Source of the DNA: an uncultured beta proteobacterium
Lineage (GTDB): Bacteria > Pseudomonadota > Gammaproteobacteria > Burkholderiales > Burkholderiaceae_C
Direction: 5' to 3'
Length of the DNA stretch: 11,728 nucleotides
NCBI GenBank assembly: GCA_903920405.1
Contig: CAIXMC010000027.1
Coordinates: 1-11,728 of the forward strand
A program made the position numbers and the translations under genes. The number at the start of each line of letters is the position of its first letter. The first letter of the stretch is position 1. Shown here one piece after another: positions 1 to 7,030 of this stretch. Under the pieces are notes generated by a model. It did no database searches and was not told where the DNA came from. It saw only the letters and a list, made by a program, of their open reading frames with translations.

Positions 1-37
1 AACTACGCAAGCAGGACGGGGGCTAGAGGCTAATTTG
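1..37. repeat. Partial dispersed intergenic repeat, copy 1
   Basis: The first 37 bases align without gaps to positions 7221-7257 at 26 of 37 positions, starting with the identical AACTACGCA. The 'GCTAGAGGC' core resembles a dispersed intergenic repeat that I recall as common in Comamonadaceae genomes. The copy is cut by the window edge, so its full extent is unknown. No gene is visible here. A T7 run on the minus strand (positions 45-51) follows it, with no good stem directly in front. Confidence 0.45.
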
Positions 38-82
38 TTATACAAAAAAACTCACATCTGGGAGCGCGGGCATCTTGCACGC

Positions 83-136
83 TGTAGAAGCGGGTTCCAG
101 CCGCATTTAAATAAGCGGCTGGAAGCCGCTTCTACA
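83..136. repeat. REP-like hairpin, possible terminator of the minus-strand operon
   Basis: Arms 83-104 and 115-136 are inverted copies over 22 bp with one mismatch (G94 opposite G125). They enclose a 10-base AT-only loop, ATTTAAATAA. The arm sequence (TGTAGAAGCGG-TTCCAGCCGC) resembles REP-type palindromes of the 'GTAGGAGCGGCTTCAGCCGC' kind seen in other proteobacteria. It lies 19 bases past the stop codon of the last operon gene, so it could stop transcription or protect the 3' end of the mRNA. No T run follows directly on either strand, so a classical intrinsic terminator is not certain. Confidence 0.7.
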
Positions 137-155
137 AGCTACAGAAAATTCCTCA

Positions 156-638
156 TCAGTTTGAAACGCACCCACTGACAGGCTGTGCAGCGCCCAGTTC
201 TTTCACTACCGCCGCCACAGACCCTGCATCTGGCAAATGCGATAACGCACCAATCAGTTCATTGCGCACTTGCTCCAACAGCGCATCAAAATATGCTGTG
301 TCCATGTTCAGTTGGGTGGCAATGGAACGGACGTAGGCTAACTCAGCCGCGCTTAAAGAACCGTCTGCATAAGCCGTCATCAGACACATCAGCACCACGG
401 TATCTGCCAGTGCTTCAGAGCAGCCGGCCCATTCAAAGGCATCAAACTGGCGGGTGTCAGTTGTTGCCATCAATGCCGCAGTGGCGGGCATGTCAGCGCT
501 GCGGGCACTTTCATAAAACTGGCCAATCAACGCAGCTTCTGCGGGGGCAATGCCATCGATTGAGGCCACGGACAGCATGGCTTTGGTGAGTTGAATCACT
601 TGCGTGCTGCTTAAATTTTGGTCTTGCATGAGGTTCAT
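156..638 (-). CDS. TerB-like (tellurite-resistance TerB fold) protein
   Basis: A 160-residue, mostly helical acidic protein with no signal peptide or membrane segment, so cytoplasmic. It has two related acidic motifs: D28-G29 followed by E34, and D92-G93 followed by E99 in 'AYADGSLSAAEL'. This is the pattern of the TerB family, whose members bind metal through such carboxylates and often work near the inner face of the membrane. The start at 638 has a clear AGGAG (646-650) seven bases upstream; a second Met at residue 4 is less well placed. It is the last gene of the minus-strand cluster, 14 bases after the AAA+ gene, so it is probably translated from the same mRNA. Its role is most likely as an accessory of the PspA-AAA+ pair. 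There is no evidence that it confers tellurite resistance. The family call is by motif only. Confidence 0.7.
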   Translation of the reverse strand: MNLMQDQNLSSTQVIQLTKAMLSVASIDGIAPAEAALIGQFYESARSADMPATAALMATTDTRQFDAFEWAGCSEALADTVVLMCLMTAYADGSLSAAELAYVRSIATQLNMDTAYFDALLEQVRNELIGALSHLPDAGSVAAVVKELGAAQPVSGCVSN

Positions 639-652
639 GGTTTGTCTCCTGT

Positions 653-2482
653 TTAAAGTGGGAAGTTGTGAAAGTACGCCAAGGCACGCCGACGTGCGCT
701 TTGCAAATTGCTTTGAATATCAGCCAAGGCCATGTCCTGGTAGCGTTTGGGCAGCATGGATCGGCGCGATGTCTCAGACACGGCAAGCAGTTCCATAAAC
801 TCAATCATGTCGCGCTCTTGCGGTGGCATAAAGTCTTGTGCTGCAGTTTGTAAAACCTGTGCATTGATGAGATCGCCATGTGCCAATTCAACGGCCAGCA
901 GCGCTAAGGCTTCCAGGTCGGCGTTGGAATAGCCCGCCAAGGTTTCGCATAGCGTGAGCAATTCTTCACCGGATGCCACGCAGGTTTCACCATAGCGAGA
1001 CAGCACCGCTTGCAGCACCTGGGCACGCTCAGGCGCTGAGTCGCAGTAAAAGAAAGGGATTTTGCGATCAAGGCGGCCCGGACGTTTGATGTCGCTGTCG
1101 AGCTTGTCGGGGCGGTTGGTCATCATCACAAACAGAACCTGCCCCCTGTTGTCGGTGTCGGCCATGAACTCTTTGAGACGGGCAATGATGCGCGAGCTTG
1201 TGCCGTCATCGCCTTCGCCACCTGAACCAAAACTGCGATCGCCCTCATCAATGATGACAGCAATCGGCCCCATGGCTTTGACGGTGGCGAGCACTCGCTC
1301 CAAGTTGGCCTCGGTCGATCCCACCCATTTGGATCGAAAATTTTTCAATGCCACGGCGGATAACCCTGCTTCTTTCAAAAAAGCCTTGATCACAAAAGTT
1401 TTGCCAGAACCCATTGGCCCCACAGCCAGCAAACCCATCGGGGTGAGTGTGGTGTTGCCTTCTTTCAGGTTTTTGGCAATGGCCAGTAGCTCATGCTTGA
1501 TATTGTCGTGCCCGCCGACCGAAGCCAGACCATGCCGAGGTTCAATGAACTCAATCAACCCTGCACACTCTTTTTCAATCATTTCGCGCTTGCGGGTATG
1601 AATGACTTTGAGCACTTCTTCATTGGGGTCTGCCACCGGTGGGGCCTTGCCGGGTTCAATCAGTTTGGTGATTTCAGACGGGGTCATGCCTGCCGTGATG
1701 GTGGCCAAAGTGTTGGCACGCTGCTCTGCATTGGGCGTACCTTGCAGCAATTGCAAGATGAGCACGCGCCGTTCGGTTTCGCTCAAACCATGCCCTTGTG
1801 AAGGGGCCAAAATGCTGGCCAACTGCACCGTGCGCAAGCCGCCTGTGCGCTCTGAAAACAAGGTGAGCTGCTGCTCGGTCAATTTGGGGGCAAAAAACGC
1901 AATCACCCGTTTACGGGAAGGCGTGTCCGGCATGGGCACTTCAATGGCAGCCACTTTGGGGTTGGACAGTAACCCTGGGTTGATGGCGTTAAGCGACTCT
2001 GTGATCAAAATAGTGATGTTGTCGCCACTGGTCAGAGATTTGTCCAAAGACCACCGGTGAAAAACAAGGTAGGTTTGACGATCCTGGGGCGAGGCAAAAC
2101 TGGTATCGCCGGCAGGCAACAAGGCATCGGCATAGGGCACGATCACCGCAGTGCTTTGCTCGCTGCGCATTCGTGCTTCCAGCGCATGCAGAGACTGTAG
2201 CAGCGTGGTGTCAGAACCCTCAGCCGCCAACGTCACTGATGTACTGGCGGGTTTGCCGCTCAAGTGACGAATGCCACGCTCCAGACTGATCTCAAGCACC
2301 TGCTTTTTGGTGTTTTTGAACAATTCTTCCACCAAAAAAGACTGTAGGTTGTGAAGCGTGTCACCCACCAAAAAGTTGTCAAACACGTTGCGGTAAAGCA
2401 CAAAGGTCGAGGCCTCGGCGGCCAGGTATTTTTGCCGCAGGGTGTCTGCCCACTTTGGCAATTCAACAGGTGGGATGGTCAT
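653..2482 (-). CDS. AAA+ ATPase with degenerate N-terminal ATPase-like module
   Basis: A 609-residue soluble protein. The C-terminal half is a classical AAA module: Walker A GPMGSGKT (355-362), Walker B AVIIDEGD (D412, E413), sensor-1-like MMTNRPD (N456) and an arginine-finger region KRPGRLDRK (R467, R470) as in FtsH/p97-type ATPases. A helical lid follows (about 480-550). Residues 25-250 look like a second ATPase-type fold without a P-loop: a hydrophobic strand plus TAVIVPYADALLP (111-123) where a Walker B would be, then NITILITES (155-163). This gives a dead-plus-live layout reminiscent of Ycf46-type proteins. The gene follows the PspA-like gene by 12 bases and precedes the TerB-like gene by 14. 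The ribosome site is weak, so translational coupling is likely. AAA partners of PspA/ESCRT-III-type filaments usually remodel or disassemble them; that role here is inference. Confidence 0.85.
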   Translation of the reverse strand: MTIPPVELPKWADTLRQKYLAAEASTFVLYRNVFDNFLVGDTLHNLQSFLVEELFKNTKKQVLEISLERGIRHLSGKPASTSVTLAAEGSDTTLLQSLHALEARMRSEQSTAVIVPYADALLPAGDTSFASPQDRQTYLVFHRWSLDKSLTSGDNITILITESLNAINPGLLSNPKVAAIEVPMPDTPSRKRVIAFFAPKLTEQQLTLFSERTGGLRTVQLASILAPSQGHGLSETERRVLILQLLQGTPNAEQRANTLATITAGMTPSEITKLIEPGKAPPVADPNEEVLKVIHTRKREMIEKECAGLIEFIEPRHGLASVGGHDNIKHELLAIAKNLKEGNTTLTPMGLLAVGPMGSGKTFVIKAFLKEAGLSAVALKNFRSKWVGSTEANLERVLATVKAMGPIAVIIDEGDRSFGSGGEGDDGTSSRIIARLKEFMADTDNRGQVLFVMMTNRPDKLDSDIKRPGRLDRKIPFFYCDSAPERAQVLQAVLSRYGETCVASGEELLTLCETLAGYSNADLEALALLAVELAHGDLINAQVLQTAAQDFMPPQERDMIEFMELLAVSETSRRSMLPKRYQDMALADIQSNLQSARRRALAYFHNFPL

Positions 2483-2494
2483 GGATGTCGCACT

Positions 2495-3205
2495 TCAAAG
2501 GGTTTTGACAGGGGCAGCTTGGGAAGCTGCGCGTGCCTGTTTCATGGCATCCAACTGTGCTTTTGCTGTCACGCTGCCGCTGCTTTGGCGCAGTTTGTTC
2601 AGGCGCACATCCAGGTCAGAATTTTGCAGTTCTGTCCCCAAACTGGCTTGGGCCACCTGACTTTTGATGTGTTCACGAACAGATCCGAGCGCCTGAACTT
2701 CGGCATCCACCGACAGGCCATCGAGTTGCCCTTGAATTTGAAGCCGCGCCTGCGCACTGTGCATTTGGGCCAACATGCGATCTTTTTCAGCTTTGAGTTT
2801 GTCAATTTCAGACTTGACCTGCATCAGTGAATCTTTTGCCCCGTCTGCATCAGCCGTGGCTTGCGTGGCATCAGCGCGCAGTTCGGTAATCGTTGCCTCT
2901 AATGTGTTTTTCTTTTGAATGAGCACCACAGCCAAGTCGTCCTGATTGGTAGCCAGTGCAGTTTCAAGGTCTGCACTGACACTGGAAAACTCACGTTCCT
3001 GCGAATCAAGCCGAGACGTGATGTCTTGACGACGGGCAATGATGGACCCTGTAGCCGCTTTGAGCCGAGTGTATTTTTCGATCATCGACGCAATGGCGTT
3101 TTGGTATGCAATGTCGGGATGCTCTTTTTCGATGTCGGACACCCAAAGCGATATGAAACCTGTCCAAAGGTTGGACAGTCGAGAGAAGATTGCGTTATTG
3201 GCCAT
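2495..3205 (-). CDS. PspA/IM30 (phage-shock protein A) family protein
   Basis: A 236-residue protein. It starts with an amphipathic segment rich in Trp and Phe (AIFSRLSNLWTGFISLWV, residues 5-22), then long charged helices with coiled-coil character from about 40 to 165, and a Gln/Ala-rich tail. Length and layout match PspA, Vipp1 and IM30, which are ESCRT-III-like proteins. They bind stressed membranes through the N-terminal helix and polymerise into rods or rings. The usual E. coli partners (PspB, PspC, PspF) are not in the window. Instead it is flanked by a two-TM protein upstream and an AAA+ ATPase downstream. The start is supported by AGGAG (3212-3216), six bases before the ATG. It is a divergent member, so I do not assign the symbol pspA. 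Confidence 0.72.
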   Translation of the reverse strand: MANNAIFSRLSNLWTGFISLWVSDIEKEHPDIAYQNAIASMIEKYTRLKAATGSIIARRQDITSRLDSQEREFSSVSADLETALATNQDDLAVVLIQKKNTLEATITELRADATQATADADGAKDSLMQVKSEIDKLKAEKDRMLAQMHSAQARLQIQGQLDGLSVDAEVQALGSVREHIKSQVAQASLGTELQNSDLDVRLNKLRQSSGSVTAKAQLDAMKQARAASQAAPVKTL

Positions 3206-3234
3206 GGTGTTCTCCTGGGTTGAAAAAAATTAAA

Positions 3235-4101
3235 TCATGTTTTAACGGCACGTGGCTGTGGCTGTGCCTGTCGGTTCATCTGTGGAGGCATTGCTGTCTC
3301 TGTGACAAGACGGTTGTCCACACTGTCAAATTCGGCAGCAACTTCTTCGGCAATGCGCAAGCGAGAAAGCGACTCTTCCAGCATACTGCCCATCTCGGTC
3401 GAATACGGCGAGGTAATGACCAGTTGGTAAATTTCTTCCATTTTGTCAGGCATGGACACCAATGTGGCCTCAAGTGTGCTGCGGCGAACGGCCATGCGGC
3501 GTGAACGCTGCATGACCTCGTTATATTCTGCCAGAGCAGCACGCAAGGGGCGAGCTTCATCTTCTGGCAAATTCTTATTGTCCAACAACGATTTGAGAGA
3601 TGCAATGCGCTGGGCGGCCAGGTCTTCATTGGATGTATCTTTACGCTGCCTGAGCGAAAGGTTCACTGCACACAGCCCCAGATAATCCACGGTCAGGTCT
3701 TCGAGTTTTTCAACGTCCTCGCGGGTCAATGTGGTGCGACGGTCTTGTGCCGTTTGGTACAAGGCCTGAACTCTTGACCACATCTGCTGGTAGGTATTCA
3801 ATGAACGGCTGTCACCATATTCGGTCAATTCGGCAATCAATTGGCGCTGGCGCTGTACACGCCCACGGTGGCGCAAGTCACGATCCACCCAGGCACGAAA
3901 CGGTGGCAATTCAGGAACAGCAAGCGCAGCCAAAATTTCCATGCCCAAAGCCAACACACCGACCAATGCCACACCTGACCAGCCCCATGGTATCGACGCA
4001 AAAATAGCAGCGACCCCACTGGCGAGCAATGCCGATTGGTTATAAGGGTGCAGAAAAAAAGCACCCAAGTAGGAGGGTTTTGGGTTCACAGTACCTTCCA
4101 T
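3235..4101 (-). CDS. Two-TM membrane protein with long helical cytoplasmic tail
   Basis: A 288-residue protein of a family I do not recognise. Residues 22-37 and 43-63 are two hydrophobic segments separated by a short Trp/Gly/Pro turn (SIPWGWSG), so a membrane hairpin is likely. A proline-containing linker (PELPPF, 63-68) follows, then a basic stretch (about 74-86) that by the positive-inside rule puts the tail in the cytoplasm. The rest to about residue 265 is charged and helical with coiled-coil potential, ending in a Gln/Pro-rich tail. It lies 29 bases before the PspA-like gene, which suggests it anchors or recruits PspA or the ATPase at the membrane. The region before the ATG has no clear Shine-Dalgarno sequence and carries a terminator-like hairpin, so this gene may head a sub-operon. 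Confidence 0.75.
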   Translation of the reverse strand: MEGTVNPKPSYLGAFFLHPYNQSALLASGVAAIFASIPWGWSGVALVGVLALGMEILAALAVPELPPFRAWVDRDLRHRGRVQRQRQLIAELTEYGDSRSLNTYQQMWSRVQALYQTAQDRRTTLTREDVEKLEDLTVDYLGLCAVNLSLRQRKDTSNEDLAAQRIASLKSLLDNKNLPEDEARPLRAALAEYNEVMQRSRRMAVRRSTLEATLVSMPDKMEEIYQLVITSPYSTEMGSMLEESLSRLRIAEEVAAEFDSVDNRLVTETAMPPQMNRQAQPQPRAVKT

Positions 4102-4116
4102 AGCATGACAAACACC

Positions 4117-4157
4117 CCCGTAAGCGAAGGCATTCTGTTCTCGCTCACGGGTTTTTT
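4117..4157. terminator. Terminator-like hairpin inside the minus-strand gene cluster
   Basis: CCCGTAAGCGA (from 4117) pairs with TCGCTCACGGG (4141-4151), followed on the plus strand by six T (4152-4157). The plus-strand stem has one A-C mismatch. On the minus strand the same pair becomes a G-U wobble, so the stem is better there, but it is followed only by GGTGTTTGT. It therefore looks like a bidirectional terminator whose best U-run points against the operon. It lies between the PotD-like gene and the two-TM gene and could split the cluster into two transcription units or act as partial attenuation. Confidence 0.6.
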
Positions 4158-4185
4158 CACGTCAAAGTGACTTGGCACGTTGAAC

Positions 4186-5769
4186 TTATTTGGAAAACCT
4201 GTCCCAAATGCGTGCAATATCCTGCTGATCTTCTGCCGAGAGAATGGGAATGGGCGAAGACCGGCTCAGGGAAGCCGGTGTCGGCACCACGGCAGGATTG
4301 GATTTGACACTTTCGTTCATGAATGCACCTGCTTTCAGATTGGCGTTGGCATAACCTACGGTGTTGGAAATTTTGGCAATCACATCAGGGCGCAAAAGAT
4401 AGTCCATCAACAAATGCGCTTCACGCTTGTTTTTGGCATTAGCGGGGACAGCCATCGCGTCAATGGCCAAAAGTCCGCCATCGGAAGGAACTCGGTATTG
4501 CACCTGCCCACGTGATTTGGTTTGGGCCTGCACGGCATCCCCTGAAAAACCAATGGCTACGCAGATTTTTCCGTTGGCGAGCTTGTCAATAAACTGATCC
4601 GTGGGAATGACTTTGACAATGCCTGTCAAACGTTCAAGCACACGAGCGGCTGCATTGATCGAATTTTTGCCATTCCATTTGGCCACGCCGCCAGCCATGG
4701 CAGCCAAAGGAACGACATCGGTGGCGGAGTCCACCACACCCACACCGCAGGACTGAAAGCGCCGTGCTGTATCAAGGTCAAACACATTGGTGAGTGAATC
4801 CATTTCGTGATGGGGATAAGCCCGGGCTGTGAGCTTGGGGTTCCAGGCAATGCCGACGGTAAACCACATATAAGGCAAACTGTAAGCGCCCTCTTTGTCC
4901 CACGAACGCAGCGTGGCATCTACACGGGGGTCCAGGTTGCCGATGTTTTTCAGGCTCACCTTGTCAATTTTGCCCAGCAAACCTTTGGCGGCCATGGCAG
5001 GCACGGCGTTGGCGGTTGGAAACACCACGTCATAAGGCGTGCCGCCTGCACTCAACTTGGACTGAAGGTCATCGTTGCTTGAAAAAATGTCATAAATGAC
5101 CCGAATGCCAGCCTCTTTTTCAAAGTCTTGCAGCACGGATGGCTCAATATAGTCCGGCCAATTCAACACGCGCACCGTGCCCTTGGCATGAATGCCTACA
5201 CCATTGACCGCACGGCGCAAATTCATCAGCACTGTGGCAGTAATCAGACCATCGACCGTGACGTTTTGCGATTCCTGAAACGCTTCAGTGGCCACCTGGG
5301 TTTGTGGGCCAAACGTGCCGTCGAGTGGGCCAGCATCAAAGCCCAACTTGCCCAACAAAATCTGGGCTTCGCGCAGGCCTGCTGCATCCACCAGTTTTTC
5401 TCGTCCCTTGTAGTTGCCGCTTGACCAGTTTTTGGTTTGCCATATCACACGGCGAATGGAATTTAACAAGGCCTCAGTGACCACGCCCGTTGAGGTGACA
5501 CCGTTTTGCTTGGCAAAAAGTCGAATGGCCTCTTGCGTGGCCGGTGTCAGTGTGCCGGTGGGCGACTCATGCAACAACCCCATGCGAATCAGCAGACGCT
5601 GGGCAGTTTCAACCTTGGCTGGGCGCGCATCAGCAGGCAAGACCGCTGCGGGTTTGGCAGATGGCGAAGGCTCGGCAGTACCAAACACAAAACCCTGCGC
5701 GTGTGCAGTGCCAACCATCCAATGGCTGCACATCAGGGCGACCAGCAGATTAAAAGTACGAATTTTCAT
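4186..5769 (-). CDS. Secreted PotD-like solute-binding protein with two peptidoglycan-binding domains
   Basis: A 527-residue precursor. Residues 1-24 are a Sec signal peptide with a typical AHA cleavage site. Residues about 53-106 and 130-186 are two PG_binding_1-type repeats; the second contains the signature GPLDGTFGPQTQ. From about 197 to the end it resembles the periplasmic polyamine-binding proteins PotD/PotF: VRVLNWPDYIEP at the domain start, the SNDDLQSKL segment, SLPYMWFTVGIAWNP and a late GYANAN. No ABC permease or ATPase gene is nearby. It may therefore act as a wall-tethered sensor or scavenger, not as a transporter subunit; this is inference. I chose the ATG at 5767-5769 because the signal peptide begins there and AGGA lies a suitable distance upstream. 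An in-frame extension to 5898 would overlap the preceding gene and hide the signal peptide. Confidence 0.82.
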   Translation of the reverse strand: MKIRTFNLLVALMCSHWMVGTAHAQGFVFGTAEPSPSAKPAAVLPADARPAKVETAQRLLIRMGLLHESPTGTLTPATQEAIRLFAKQNGVTSTGVVTEALLNSIRRVIWQTKNWSSGNYKGREKLVDAAGLREAQILLGKLGFDAGPLDGTFGPQTQVATEAFQESQNVTVDGLITATVLMNLRRAVNGVGIHAKGTVRVLNWPDYIEPSVLQDFEKEAGIRVIYDIFSSNDDLQSKLSAGGTPYDVVFPTANAVPAMAAKGLLGKIDKVSLKNIGNLDPRVDATLRSWDKEGAYSLPYMWFTVGIAWNPKLTARAYPHHEMDSLTNVFDLDTARRFQSCGVGVVDSATDVVPLAAMAGGVAKWNGKNSINAAARVLERLTGIVKVIPTDQFIDKLANGKICVAIGFSGDAVQAQTKSRGQVQYRVPSDGGLLAIDAMAVPANAKNKREAHLLMDYLLRPDVIAKISNTVGYANANLKAGAFMNESVKSNPAVVPTPASLSRSSPIPILSAEDQQDIARIWDRFSK

Positions 5770-5809
5770 AGCGTGATCCTGAACAAAAAACGTTGCGTTG
5801 TCAATGCCA

Positions 5810-6319
5810 TTATTGACCCGCGGTAAAACAAATGACATTGCCGGCTTGTGCCACTTGAAACAGTTTGGCCGCTTGCTCTTGACTGGCGGGCAGACCACCT
5901 TGGCCTTTGAGCGTCATCTCGCCCAACAAACAAGCCGATGCAGCATCACCCCCTTGCACCGCCAATTCAAGATGTGTGCGTGCCTGCGCAAAATCGCCAT
6001 TGTCTAGCAGTTTGCGACCGGTTTGGGCATGTTCTGAAGGAGACATTTCAGAAGGGGGAGGCGCATTTTGTGCAGTGTTAAGGGTAGGGGATGCCGTTGG
6101 TACAGGTACGACAGCAGGAGTCGTTGCGGGCATGACTGTCGTGGGTGTTGTCGGCATTGTCGGCAATGCCTGGCGCACGGAAACGCTCGCACTGGCAGGC
6201 TGCTGTGCCCCATTGCCATTGAGCCGATCTTTCAAGCCCAAATGCCATACGGCAGAGGCCATGCCGCCTACAACGGCCAGGCCTATCAATCCTTTGGAAA
6301 GGGGTGTCAAACTGGCCAT
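5810..6319 (-). CDS. Membrane-anchored Sel1/TPR-like repeat protein
   Basis: A 169-residue protein with one N-terminal hydrophobic segment (about 9-26), best read as a signal anchor. A long Pro/Thr/Ala-rich linker (about 38-92) and a C-terminal helical repeat region (about 97-162) follow. The latter has GRKLLDNGDFAQARTHLELA and AASACLLGEMTLKG, the small-residue pattern of Sel1-like or TPR repeats, which mediate protein-protein contacts. The repeat part probably faces the periplasm. The start codon is three bases past the stop of the preceding gene, with AGGA (in the end of that gene) seven bases upstream, so the two are translationally coupled. The PotD-like gene follows after 40 bases. No enzymatic motif is visible. 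Its specific role is unknown; an adaptor in the proposed envelope module is possible. Confidence 0.7.
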   Translation of the reverse strand: MASLTPLSKGLIGLAVVGGMASAVWHLGLKDRLNGNGAQQPASASVSVRQALPTMPTTPTTVMPATTPAVVPVPTASPTLNTAQNAPPPSEMSPSEHAQTGRKLLDNGDFAQARTHLELAVQGGDAASACLLGEMTLKGQGGLPASQEQAAKLFQVAQAGNVICFTAGQ

Positions 6320-6322
6320 AAA

Positions 6323-7030
6323 TTATTCCTGTAAAGGTAGAGGTAGATTGGAAGTGCCCAATTGAAGCAACAAGCCTTGCAAGCGCTGGCTGACTTGGGT
6401 GATATTGTTCAAGTCCTCTGCTGTCTGGTTGCGCGCAGCCGTCAGACCTGCCTGAAGTGTGGCTGTTTCTTGTGCAGAGCGTGACAATTCACGTGCCACC
6501 AAGGCTTCAAGCTCACTGATTTGACGGCGAATGTCACCCACCACCTGCTCTTGTCGTGCCAACACATCGTTCAACAGGCTTTGGGTTTCAAGCTCACGCT
6601 GCTGCAACTGCTGCCTTATGTTGTCGCTGTAGGTGGTAAGGGCAGCTACCTTGGCTGACGCATCATTCAAGGGGTCTGACATGGTCCAGGATTCATCAGC
6701 CGCATCCATCGCCCGAATGGCCATCAGTCGCGTTGGCTCGTCCATGGCACTCAAACCCTCCATCAAACGTAACAGACGCTCGGCAGGGTATTGGGCGGGT
6801 GCAATGCCCGCCTTGGCGTAGATGTCATCAAAATTAAGGAGTGACGCGCTGAATGACTGTGTGTTCGTCACAGTGCTCACCAAGTTGCTGTCTGCACCTG
6901 GCGTTGTTAAAACAGGCTCAGATACAGGTGCAGATACAGGTGCAGCAGCACCAACATCTAGCGGATCTGCTTGCGGGGAATCCCTTCTAACCAGCCCCGC
7001 TTTTTCCAGAAAATCGAACATGCCCTTCAT
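6323..7030 (-). CDS. Coiled-coil cytoplasmic protein, first gene of the cluster
   Basis: A 235-residue protein that I do not recognise. It opens with MFDFLEKAGLV, then a Pro/Ser/Val/Ala-rich low-complexity linker (about 20-60) that includes a near-perfect 12-bp tandem duplication (6919-6942). A conserved-looking globular segment follows (about 65-118, containing FDDIYAKAGI and ERLLRLMEGLSAM). A long Gln/Glu-rich coiled coil (about 120-220) follows that. It has no signal peptide or membrane segment. The start at 7030 is preferred because GGGGGA lies seven bases upstream; an in-frame ATG ten codons earlier lacks such a site. It heads the seven-gene minus-strand cluster and is coupled to the Sel1-like gene. 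The coiled coil suggests an oligomeric partner for the PspA-like or two-TM protein. Confidence 0.72.
   Translation of the reverse strand: MKGMFDFLEKAGLVRRDSPQADPLDVGAAAPVSAPVSEPVLTTPGADSNLVSTVTNTQSFSASLLNFDDIYAKAGIAPAQYPAERLLRLMEGLSAMDEPTRLMAIRAMDAADESWTMSDPLNDASAKVAALTTYSDNIRQQLQQRELETQSLLNDVLARQEQVVGDIRRQISELEALVARELSRSAQETATLQAGLTAARNQTAEDLNNITQVSQRLQGLLLQLGTSNLPLPLQE

Noticed and set aside
156..638. Calling the TerB-like gene a tellurite-resistance determinant.
   Set aside because: No terC, terD, terZ or telA homologue is in the window, and TerB-like domains occur in many non-tellurite contexts.
1062..1601. A 179-codon plus-strand open frame opposite the AAA+ gene.
   Set aside because: It is a shadow of the AAA+ coding frame: biased composition, no ribosome site and no recognisable domain.
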